Positions 44,592 through 53,400 of a DNA stretch of 64,000 bases are shown piece after piece. The notes under the pieces are model-generated. The model was not told the origin of the DNA, made no database searches, and worked only from the letters and a program-made list of their open reading frames with translations. Source of the stretch: Eleusine coracana subsp. coracana (Eukaryota > Streptophyta > Magnoliopsida > Poales > Poaceae); assembly GCA_032690845.1 (NCBI GenBank), contig CM064417.1, positions 40,616,432 to 40,680,431 on the forward strand. Reading direction: 5' to 3'. The position numbers and the translations under genes were made by a program. The number at the start of each line of letters is the position of its first letter. Within the stretch, counting starts at the first letter, position 1.

Positions 44592-44596
44592 ATATG

Positions 44597-45377
44597 TCCT
44601 AAAAGGGCAAGTAAAAGTAGTTTTCTGCTGATCTTCTGGTCTTACCGGTATTTGAAAGAAACCACTATATCCATCCAAATAACAAAAGTATGAATTCTTT
44701 GCTAACCTTTCAAGCATCTTGCCTGTGAACGGAAGAGGATAGTGATCTTTCTTCATCACTTTGTTTAAACTTCTATAATCTATGCACATTCTCCATCTAG
44801 TTACAGTCCTTTGAGGGATCAACTCATTGTTCTCGTTAGACACTACTGTCAACCCTCCTTTCTTGGGTACACAATGCACTGGACTAACCCATTCACTATC
44901 AGCAACAGGGTAGATCATACCTGCATTAAGCAGCTTCAAAATCTCCTTTTTAACCACTGGCTTCATTGATTCCTTCAACCTTCGCATCCCTTCAACCACT
45001 GGTTTAGTATTCTCCTCCAAGTTAATCTTTTGGGTGCAAAATGCAGGGCTGATTTCCTTGGTGTCATCCAATGTGTAACCAATGGCTTTCTTATACTTTT
45101 TGAGCATAGCGAGAAGCCTCTCTGTTTCTTCTTTCATTAGGGCGTTGTTCACAATAACTGGATATGTTCTATTCTTTCCTAGATATTCATAGCGTAGCTC
45201 CTTCGAGAGTTCCTTCTGTTCCACTTCTGGCACTTCATCTGGATCCAGCTCCCCGAGAGGTTCAAAATCAGGATTTTCCTGGTTGAGCCGATCGACGCAA
45301 GCGTCGCGCCGATCGGCGCTGGTAGTATACTCGTCAGTTCCGCGCATGATGTGGTCCAGTGGGTCTCCCATATCCAT
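44597..45377 (-). pseudogene. Gypsy reverse transcriptase, truncated by the copia insertion
   Basis: This is the N-terminal palm and fingers of an Athila-type reverse transcriptase (GMIYPVADSEWVSPVHCVPK, then TRWRMCIDYRSLNK, YCYLDGYSGFFQIPV). It stops in the TFTCPF motif where the copia LTR begins. The catalytic YxDD block, RNase H and integrase are not found anywhere in the window. Confidence 0.9.
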
Positions 45378-45410
45378 CCCTATCCTCTCGTCTTCCTCTG
45401 AGCAGAATTC

Positions 45411-47147
45411 CTAATAGTAAGAAGAGTCTTGATAAGACGGATCATTAAATTGAAATTGCACTTCCTCTCCCAGGTGTAGCGTAATTTGACCTTTTCTAGC
45501 ATCCAGAACAGCTTGTACTAATCTTAAGAATGGTCTTCCCAGAATGATATCTTCAACCCCAGTTTCTTTTTGTTCTAGAACAAAGAAATCTACCAGCATT
45601 GTTTTCGACCTGATCTCAATTTCGACATTCTTGATCACTTCCAGTGGCTTGGTCTTCCTACCATCCGCCATGATCAGCTCAAGTTCGGTCCCCATCAGCC
45701 GCTGTTGAGTTCCATAAGGCATGCTCATGAATGCATCGCATGTCATCAAGCTAACACGGGAACCAAAGTCACACAAGGCTTTTGGAAATTTCTTCCTCGA
45801 TATCTCACATGGTATGTACGGTTCTTCTTTTTCCACTTCAGTGAGGCCTACAACATACACACCACATAATCCTTCGTAGGGGGATGGCTCAAAGCAACTA
45901 TGTAGCAACCTCTTCGCTTGTTTCACCTCTGTTCCATCAAGCTCTATATCATCCCTGTAAAGCTTCCCTAAAACTCTCCCAATAATCTCTTGATCGAAAA
46001 CTTCCGACTTGAGACGATTACTTGGGAAATTATACTCAATTCCGGCTTCGGAGGCGTCTTGCAGACTGAAGGATCTTCTCATATTGAGCAACTCTTGCGA
46101 AAAATAAATGGGAATCCAGTCCATCGGCTCAAATTCGTCAAGTGGTTTAGCATTCGCCAATGTTCTATCCCCCTTTGGTTTAGCAAAGTTCCCTTCAAAT
46201 TCCTTCAGGTGGTTGTCCAGAATCGCAGCTTCTATCTTGGCATATTCCTTGCTACTTGACGGAGTCGTCAGGGTGATCGGTTCTCCTATCGTCGTGGCTG
46301 CGCAGATCGGCACAGAGACTGCGCCGATCGGCGCACACGTCAGATCCATACGGGCGGGTCCGACGGGCTTTATTTCTTCGAATTGCCCCGAAGTAATTAT
46401 TGATCTACTCTCGGACATCAAGATCTGTTCAGCTGACGACTCTCCCTTCTGCATAACTTTTGGGCATTGCCGATTTGGTTCTAGATATTCTTCCCAATGC
46501 TTGTGCAAAGCTTCATTCTCGGCAATTTTGCCTAACAATTCGATCCCTACCTTGGCTGTCAATCTCAGAAAACTTCCTCCGGCCGATCCGTCCAAATGCA
46601 TCCTCGATGCCTTGTTTATGGCCATGTAGAAGGTTTGAGCGCACATATTCTCATCAATGCCGAGGTCAGGTCCTTGTTTCAACAATATTTGAAAACGCGT
46701 CCAGGCTTCCACGAGAGATTCTTCATCTTCTTGTAAGAAGTTCACCACTTCCCTTCTCAACTTCTGCACCTTTGGCAAAGGAAAATAATGGAGACAAAAA
46801 TTTCCAACTAACTCACTCCACTTACCTTTTGCTTCTCGAGATGCTGCCTTGTGCCACTCTTTGGCTTTTCCTCCCAACGAGAATGGGAAAAGCAGCCACC
46901 TGTAAAGATCCCGAGGCACTCCTTCATGATGGAATGTTTGGCAAAGTGCCTCCAAATCTTGTAAGTGAGTATACGGGTTCTCCTCTTTCGCTCCAAAGAA
47001 CTTGTTTGCTTCAGCATTGCTAATGATAACGGGGTTCAACACATACGAGGAGGCCGTGGCCTTCTCATCTGAGGATTGAGGCACCAGCACGTCTGAAGAT
47101 GGTAGAGAAAGTTCCCTGAGCGTCAGAGAAGGTCCTGTCATACTCAT
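45411..47147 (-). CDS. Gypsy gag-protease ORF (Athila-type)
   Basis: This 578-residue open frame starts at ATG 47147, between the primer-binding site and pol. A retrotransposon gag domain occupies about residues 60-190 (KGKWSELVGNFCLHYFPLPK, WTRFQILLKQGPDLG), then a Pro-rich linker, then a protease-like region at about 440-560 (ALCDFGSRVSLM, IILGRPFLR). The protease motif is DFG where Athila relatives have a DLG/DSG-type triad. The ORF ends in a single TAG (45413-45411), beyond which the reverse transcriptase continues in the same frame, so readthrough or a late mutation could explain the break. A palindrome pair lies inside this ORF at 46301-46335. Confidence 0.85.
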   Translation of the reverse strand: MSMTGPSLTLRELSLPSSDVLVPQSSDEKATASSYVLNPVIISNAEANKFFGAKEENPYTHLQDLEALCQTFHHEGVPRDLYRWLLFPFSLGGKAKEWHKAASREAKGKWSELVGNFCLHYFPLPKVQKLRREVVNFLQEDEESLVEAWTRFQILLKQGPDLGIDENMCAQTFYMAINKASRMHLDGSAGGSFLRLTAKVGIELLGKIAENEALHKHWEEYLEPNRQCPKVMQKGESSAEQILMSESRSIITSGQFEEIKPVGPARMDLTCAPIGAVSVPICAATTIGEPITLTTPSSSKEYAKIEAAILDNHLKEFEGNFAKPKGDRTLANAKPLDEFEPMDWIPIYFSQELLNMRRSFSLQDASEAGIEYNFPSNRLKSEVFDQEIIGRVLGKLYRDDIELDGTEVKQAKRLLHSCFEPSPYEGLCGVYVVGLTEVEKEEPYIPCEISRKKFPKALCDFGSRVSLMTCDAFMSMPYGTQQRLMGTELELIMADGRKTKPLEVIKNVEIEIRSKTMLVDFFVLEQKETGVEDIILGRPFLRLVQAVLDARKGQITLHLGEEVQFQFNDPSYQDSSYY

Positions 47148-47240
47148 CCTAAAAATTCACACAAAACACAAAAACGAAAGAACCTAGAAAGGAGAGGATT
47201 AGACGTTAGTAAAATATTAATAGTAAAAGAACTGGCTTGT

Positions 47241-47258
47241 TCCCGAGCAACGGCGCCA
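47241..47258 (-). other. Gypsy primer-binding site
   Basis: TGGCGCCGTTGCTCGGGA on the minus strand starts 12 bases inside the 5' LTR. It resembles the tRNA-Asp-type primer site common in Athila/Tat elements, with a small difference near its 3' end. Confidence 0.75.
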
Positions 47259-47270
47259 GAAAAAGTAGCT

Positions 47271-48318
47271 TGTTGGTCATAATTACGCACTCACTTATAT
47301 ACCGCAAGAGGACGGTGTACAGTTGTAGCTCTTTTTCCCTCAGAGTATTCCAAGGTTATCGAATCCACAGGGAACGAGCAGAACTAACACTATTAAAGGG
47401 TTATTAAAAAATTGCAATGGTTTGGTTGATGTGAATGATGACGGTGAGAAAGTGGAAGGTGAATGTTATTGAAGAGGTAACAGGATGATGAAGGATTCTC
47501 TCCTTAGGATTGGTTCACTAGCATGCAACCTTATTCTTATCAACTCGAGTGATGACTCCAATATTCTACAAGACATGGTGGTTTCGTTCACCCCGGCTGT
47601 CACTACAGAGGCTATTAGCTCCCCACTGGTTTCTTGCACTATGTAATGGGCAAAAGTGTATTGGCCGATACACTAATGAAAAGGATAGATAGATGTGCAA
47701 TAAAGTTCATCACATAGATTAAATTCATCGAGAGAGTATCAACAAGTATGAGAGTTACATGACCAGATCCCCGCACTAGAGAAGAGAATATGAGACTACT
47801 CACTCATCCTTCCACTAGACATAGCAGAGGGGGTGAGAAGTAGCGCTGGAACACGCACGAGCTGATCGGCGCGTCCTCCCTTCTGGTGGATCTCGTCGGT
47901 GTTGACCAACCTTCGCCGCCAATATCCTGGAACCCTAGTTCTAATAACTGATTTTCGCGATTGCCGTCCCTCCTTCTCTCCTTGGCTCTTGATAATTATC
48001 TTCCACCGACTCTAACTCATACTGGGCTGGGCCTTCGTCTTTCCTGGAACGGATCGTGTTTTCATCATCTTCTGCTGTTGCGCCAATCGGCACAGGCCCG
48101 TGCCGATCGGCACGGCTCCGCATCTGGCCCATCTTCATTACTCTTTAGTTCTGTATCCATAATTGCCCTGTTTTACACCTATTTCCTACGATTACATCCA
48201 AAACAGAATAACTACAAATATATGCAAATATGGGGTTAATTGTTAGTCCAAACCACCCAATTAAGATGCAAAACATCCCTTTTTGGTAGATAAAATGGGC
48301 ATCTAGAAACCACCAACA
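47271..48318 (-). repeat. 5' LTR of the gypsy element
   Basis: This is 1048 bp and aligns throughout with 31584-32659. A 31-bp segment (ending at a repeated cttcc) present in the other copy is missing here. It carries a palindrome pair with centres about 48086 and 48106. Confidence 0.92.
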
Positions 48319-48323
48319 ACTAT

Positions 48324-49447
48324 GCAGACTTATACGATCTTTTCATGTTGGATGCCTTAGACATGAGCATTCTAAGGGTCATCTCATTGTGAGTATGCTT
48401 TGGGCTATACGGGATTACTTTGTTATCCATTGATTATGCATTCAAAGTAGCAGTCTAAGTAATTTTTCACTCTACTAATAATTATAGGTATAGGGTCAAA
48501 GAGGCTAGAACCAGCAAGTTACTTGTGGTCACTCTAGATCCTCAGATGCTGGCATTGAGTGTTGTTAAAGGTAATATTGAAGGAGAAGTTTGTAACTATG
48601 TGGCAAGAGTAATGTCACACTGTTCAAGGACCAAAAAGGACTTCATCTTATTTCCGTTGTATACTGTTGGGCATTGGATTGCTATTGTCGTCAACATAAA
48701 GTGGGGCCTCGTCTGGTACCTAGGTTCAATCTTTGAAGCCAGCCATGGCATTTCCCCTATCCAAATTATGCTTGATGAGTGAGTTTGTCTTGTCACCTAA
48801 AGTTGTTCCTCAGTTTGCTCCATATGTCCCTACTTGTTGTTGAAACATACTATACTTTAAATGTAGGGCTTACTCAACCTTTGTCTCAACCGATCCGACA
48901 AGAAAGAAGAAAGGCAAAGTTGTGCTGAAGCATATGAAGAAGTTCGCTGTAAGTTAATTCCCTAAAATTTATTCATGTGCTAAAGCATATAGTTATGCTC
49001 TTAAAATGTAGCTCTCTATATTTTTCCAGTGCCATCAGCAGCCACCCGGCCATCTATGTGGCTTCTATGCTGCTCATCACCTGCTTTTCATTGCTTTGGC
49101 TGCCTCTAAGATCCAGAAGCCCAAGTGATTTCTTCATCTGCCAATGTTTTAAAACTGCTCATCACCATTCAGTTTTTAGGTGGATCTCTGTTGTCCTAGT
49201 ACCTTCACTACTAGCTAGTAGTTGTGCATCACCATTCAATTTTTAGCTAGGAACTTCACTTTTAGCTAGTAGCTATGAAAATTTCATTGAAGTTGATTTA
49301 TTTTCCTCTGCATAGGAATTCTCTATGCTTACTACCGAGCCAATTGAACAATGGGTGCTAGCTGGACATCGAGAGTGGATCGCTGGTTTTATTGTAAATG
49401 ATATTCTCAATCTTCAGGGAGAGTTCCATCTTCCTCGTGTTATGTAC
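48324..49447 (+). pseudogene. Ulp1-like cysteine protease, C-terminal part of the CACTA gene
   Basis: This continues the reading cut at 31578 (RFIVDY, then YADLYDLFMLDALDMSIL). Exons inferred: 48319-48387, about 48488-48778, 48867-48948, 49030 to about 49125, and 49316-49447. The catalytic His lies in VGHWIAIVVN (about 48670), and the oxyanion Gln and nucleophile Cys in CHQQPPGHLCGFYAAHH (49030-49080). This is the Ulp1/C48 peptidase arrangement. The end of the fourth exon lacks a clean donor and runs into a TGA. The ending GEFHLPRVMY and stop at 49447 is typical of these transposon proteases. It is fragmented by the gypsy insertion and presumably inactive. Confidence 0.75.
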
Positions 49448-49689
49448 TGATGGGTACTACTGTTAGTACTAGTGAGGTTCATGTGATGTGCGAACTATCA
49501 TTATACTGCCTGTGATGTGTGAACTAAGATTATTATGCGCAATGATGAGATGCTTTTCATGTTGTGTGAATATATATGATGTTGTGTTCCGTCATCTGTC
49601 ATCTTGATATTATGTGATCTATTTTCTGTGATGTGATCTTGATATTATGTGATTTGAACAATGAGATGCTTTTGATGTTCTGTGACGTG

Positions 49690-50301
49690 GAGGTCAAAAC
49701 AGGACAGGCGGCAAACCCGTCCCTATAAATAGGAGAGACGGGGTTTAGTAAACCGTCCCTATAAAAGTAACAGGGATGGGGCAAAGAAACATCCTTAAAC
49801 GTATAGGGACGCTTGTGCAAAACCGTTCCTATACCGTATAGAGACGGAGACTTAGAAACATTGATATACCTTATAGAGACGGGGTTTCAAAATTGTCGCT
49901 ATAACTAATAGAGATGGGGACAAAGAACCGTTGCTATACCTTATAGAGACAGGAACAGAGAACCGTCGCTATATCTTATAAAGACGGGTGTCTTGAACCG
50001 TCTGTATAATGTGTAGTGGTGGTTTAGCTAAACCGATGCTAAATGTTATAGGGACAGCTTTGACCTACGTCGCTACACGGGGGCATGAACCGTCTCTAAA
50101 TATCAGAGACGGTTGGGCCTTACCGTCCATGAATACTTCCACGGACGGTTGCGGCAACCGTCACTATATGCCGATATTTAGCAACGGCTCTATCCCCGTC
50201 CCTATAGCCTTGGATTTAGAGACGCGAAAATTGAGACGGTCGTGTTTTGCATCGCTAAAGGTCCTAGACCACCGTCACTAAAAGCGAGTTCTATAGTAGT
50301 G
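49690..50301. repeat. Right subterminal repeats and terminus of the CACTA element
   Basis: About fifteen copies of gagacgggg, ccgtccctata and variants are arranged in both orientations. They end in actaaaagcgagttctatag and tagtg at 50301. The complement of the end reads CACTACTATAGAACTCGC. Confidence 0.85.
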
Positions 50302-50389
50302 GTCAAGTATTGTCTTGACAAAATTTTATCTGATTCAAAGTTCGTAATACTTATGTACTCAAGCTCAAGTTATAATTTGATTCTGAAAT

Positions 50390-50417
50390 CCCGCTGTAAC
50401 GCGCGGGTATCATCTAG
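50390..50417 (+). mobile_element. Helitron-like 3' terminus
   Basis: A short hairpin cccgctgtaacgcgcggg (50390-50407) is followed after six bases by CTAG and then T at 50418. This matches the plant Helitron 3' signature (hairpin plus CTRR, insertion before T). The CACTA end at 50301 lies 89 bp upstream, so the CACTA probably inserted into a Helitron. The 5' end was not found. Confidence 0.6.
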
Positions 50418-51252
50418 TATATATAAAAGATGTAACCACGCGTTGTCACCTCAATTATTTTTCACCCTTAGATCTTTCCTTCCATGCCACTTAATACTTT
50501 AAATACATTTCTTATATTTTACCCATTGAGAAAAAGTGTGCATATATAATCTTTTAGACAATAAGTTTATGTGAAACAAAAGGGATAGTGTTTTCTTTTT
50601 TAGTTTCTTTTCATATTTTTTTTACAAATGGGATCCATCGTGGTGTTGGATTGGACCTTTGCCACGTCCAGCGCAAGCTCCTCGTCCTTATCGATTGGCT
50701 AGTCTGAATATATTAACCAAAACATGAACATGAATCATATGAAATTCAGTGATTGAATGAAAAAAAAACCTTGCTCATCCACTCATTCTTATCCGGTTAT
50801 CCCCATCCGTTTCTCCCTGCCTCCCCGCACGAAGGTTTCATTTCTCTCACAGCTTGACATGGTTGCAGTGCTCTCTGAAGCATGCTTGCTCAAATCCACC
50901 GCTGATGACCAGTTCCGGCGTAGCCGCAGATAACAAAATCGAAAGCACAAGCACCCCTCTCATCCCTTGTGTATTCTCCTCGAGCTGCTCATCTTTGCCC
51001 ATCATAAAGCTTGCCAGCACGTTCTTGCATGCCCCTACGTTGAAGCTAAACCAACGCATCTCTCCTCTGCGCCAAGCACAGAAGTTTTGGGGTCTCAGCA
51101 TCTGCCAGTGCCACTGCCTCCATGCCTCCTTTGTCGGCGTGCTGCTGCCACTACCCCGTCTTGCACTGCTGCAGTCTCGGTGCTCTCCCTGTCCTCCTCA
51201 CTTCTCAGGCATCCTCATCACAATACCACCACCCCTGATGATGTCCAGCGTC
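50418..51252. other. Intergenic DNA between CACTA ends
   Basis: No gene is recognised. AT-rich sequence gives way to moderately GC-rich DNA from about 50850. An open frame at 50854-51276 has no family signature. Confidence 0.45.
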
Positions 51253-52003
51253 CACTACAACAAAAGTGCACTATAGCGGCGGGGCAAAACCCACTGTAGC
51301 GGCGGGTGGGCCGCCCCGCCGCTACGCTAACGCCGCTAAAAAAAAAACTCTACCGGCGGATGACCTGAAGATGAAATCAACCGCCGTTAAAGACATCTCC
51401 ACCCGCCGCTACGCATCAAACCAGAAAACAAAAAAAAGAATCTGCAGGCCCGCCAGAGCCCACGCCCATGGCCCACCTCAGCCTAGATCCGAAGGGAAGG
51501 CCAGATCCGCGCCCTCCTCAGGGCCGGATCCGCCGTCAACCACCGCTAGCACGCCGGCACCTCCACCCGCCCGCTTGTCCCGCAGATCCGCTGCCCTCCT
51601 CCTTGGAGCACGTCGTCGCGTCATCGTCCTCCTCCTCAGGGTCGCATCCAGAGGGGAGGAGAGGATCCGCCGCCAGATGCGCCGCCCTCCTCCACGGAGC
51701 GTGCCGCCGCCCTCCTCCCTAGGTCGCGCAGCCAGATCTCGCGCGCCGCCGCCGCAGCTCGTGCGTGGATAGAGGCGAGAGAGGGAGGGAGCTCGTGCAT
51801 CGCCGCCCCAGCTCGCGCGCCGCCGGAGGCGAGAGAGAGAGAGGGAGGTCACGCGGGGCCGAAAGGGAGAGGGAGGTCGCGCACCACCGCCCCATCTCCT
51901 GCGCGGCCAGAGGCAAGAGAGGGAGGGAGCTCGGTCTCCGCCGGAGACGGGAGAGAGAGGGAGCTCGCGTGGCATCAGAGAGGGAGGTCGTGCAGGGCCG
52001 GAG

Positions 52004-52041
<38 letters not shown>

Positions 52042-52428
52042 GAGAGGAAGATGGCGGCTGGCAGCTGGGAGCATGAGAGAGGGGATGAGAAGTTAGGATT
52101 GAGACTTGAGAGAGGTCATATTTATTAGACAGAGTTAGGGTTGGGCCAAAATTGAAATGAGCTCTAATTGTTAGCGGCGGCCCACAACGTCATCTGCCGC
52201 TAAAAATTGCTTTTTAGCGGCGGATCATATTATGGGCCATCGCTAAAAATAGGCTTAATTTTTAGCGGCGGCCCATAATATGATCCGCCGCTAAAAATTG
52301 CTTTTTAGTGGCGGATGATGTTGTGGGCCGCCGCTAAAAATTGGAGGAGCATAGTAGCGGCGGTTTTCTTCTAAAACACTGCTACGAGCTTTTTTAAAGC
52401 GTCACTACAAACCCGTTTTGTGGTAGTG
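51253..52428. mobile_element. Non-autonomous mini-CACTA 2
   Basis: It begins CACTACAACAAAAGTGC and ends cccgttttgtggtagtg, with a 3-bp target duplication GTC on both sides (51250-51252 and 52429-52431). Subterminal tagcggcgg/ccgccgctaaaaa motifs occur at both ends. The GC-rich middle (51470-52070) has long open frames on both strands, a degenerate repeat rich in gagagagggaggt, and a (GA)n microsatellite at about 52004-52040. Length is 1176 bp. The layout is very similar to mini-CACTA 1, so they are probably the same family. Confidence 0.88.
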
Positions 52429-52431
52429 GTC

Positions 52432-53400
52432 GTCATGCCACATTCCGCTGCTTCTCCTCTCATCAGAGCTCGCATTCTCCCTCCACTGCTTTTCCCCTTC
52501 CTAGCACAAGGTCCACGACGTCGTTTTCTCCGACCAGCTGGGGCACAACATGATGTAGATTCCTTCATCGCCCAGCTTGTGAGGGAGAAAATGCATTGGA
52601 GGCGGCAAGCAGGCTGAGGGTAATGCCAAGACACCATGTTGTTTTGATGGAGCTCTAGATAGAGACTTTAGTTTGCAGAAGAGAAATTTTAAGTCGGTTG
52701 AAAATTTCTATGTCGATTTTGGAATGAATATTTTTTCTATAGCCCTCAAACCTTTTCTAGAATCGTTTTTCAAATATCATGTTTATTTTTTCATGCATTA
52801 GTCTATCTTGGCATTTTTTTTCACACTGCTTTGTTGTCTGTTGGACCAGGAAGCCAGACCCAACAACTGGTGATTTGTAGCAAACTTGCGACCACCAATA
52901 GTCATCGTCTTCTCGCTATTCTTTTCTTTCTTTCTGTAAATATTGCCTCCACTGCTTGGACTAAGGAACTACGGGGCAGCGAAATTAGGCCCAGACACAG
53001 GCCAATTGCATGGAAGATGTGAGGCAGCCCACAGGCTAGCATCTCCACCCAAGGACAGGTCGTGAGGCAGAGTAACTGGACGACACATCGTCCTCGGACA
53101 GTAACTACATCAGTCAAGAATTACGTGGTTGTTTGGAATGCTGGCCACGTCAGTGAAAATTTTGAGAGAGCTGCTAGTCTTTCACACATCTATTTACTAT
53201 TATGATTACCTTAACTATAAAGTAGTAAGTATGGGTTAGGGTATTTTGGAATAAATTTCAATAAATACAAACATATATTGGCGTACTTTGACCTATTTTT
53301 ACCATAATGATAGTTGTACGTAATTATAATCACGTATAAGGGCACTTTTGACTCATATTTTTCATAGCATTGGCAGGTAATGTTACTTTTTGTTAATTAA
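52432..53400. other. Intergenic DNA upstream of LINE-2
   Basis: No gene or element is recognised. The first part is moderately GC-rich and continuous with the sequence left of mini-CACTA 2. Confidence 0.45.

Larger units (their letters stand above)
31584..48318 (-). mobile_element. Athila-like Ty3/gypsy retrotransposon, with nested copia
   Basis: The element lies in minus orientation inside the Ulp1-type gene. LTRs are 31584-32659 (3' LTR) and 47271-48318 (5' LTR), with short inverted ends TGTTGG/CCAACA. A 5-bp target duplication ACTAT flanks it at 31579-31583 and 48319-48323. The primer-binding site at 47241-47258 resembles the tRNA-Asp type. The gag-protease and the start of reverse transcriptase are present (47147-44597); the rest of pol is missing (see the deletion finding). 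Over the first 222 aligned bases the LTRs differ at 14 positions, and the left one has a 31-bp segment missing from the right. Confidence 0.93.
14365..50301 (+). mobile_element. Very large CACTA (En/Spm-type) transposon region with nested insertions
   Basis: The right end is clear: the sequence stops in ctatagtagtg at 50301, the complement of a CACTAC terminus, followed by gtc. Inside the right end, and inside the presumed left end, are many subterminal motifs of the type agcgacggt/ccgtccctat. The left end near 14365 reads gttaacagaaacggg where a CACTACAGAAACGGG-like terminus would be expected, so the CACTA bases appear lost and no matching 3-bp duplication is visible. Internal genes in order: TNP2 transposase (plus), GRF-zinc-finger gene (minus), TNPA-type/Ulp1 gene (plus). 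About 23 kb of the span is later insertions. It is possible that the TNP2 part and the TNPA-Ulp1 part come from two adjacent elements; the intervening repeats at 19780-19990 leave this open. Confidence 0.65.

Noticed and set aside
51266..52076. Overlapping open frames of 84-198 codons on both strands
   Set aside because: They lie inside mini-CACTA 2 and come from (gagaga)n and gagggaggt repeats; no protein family is recognisable.
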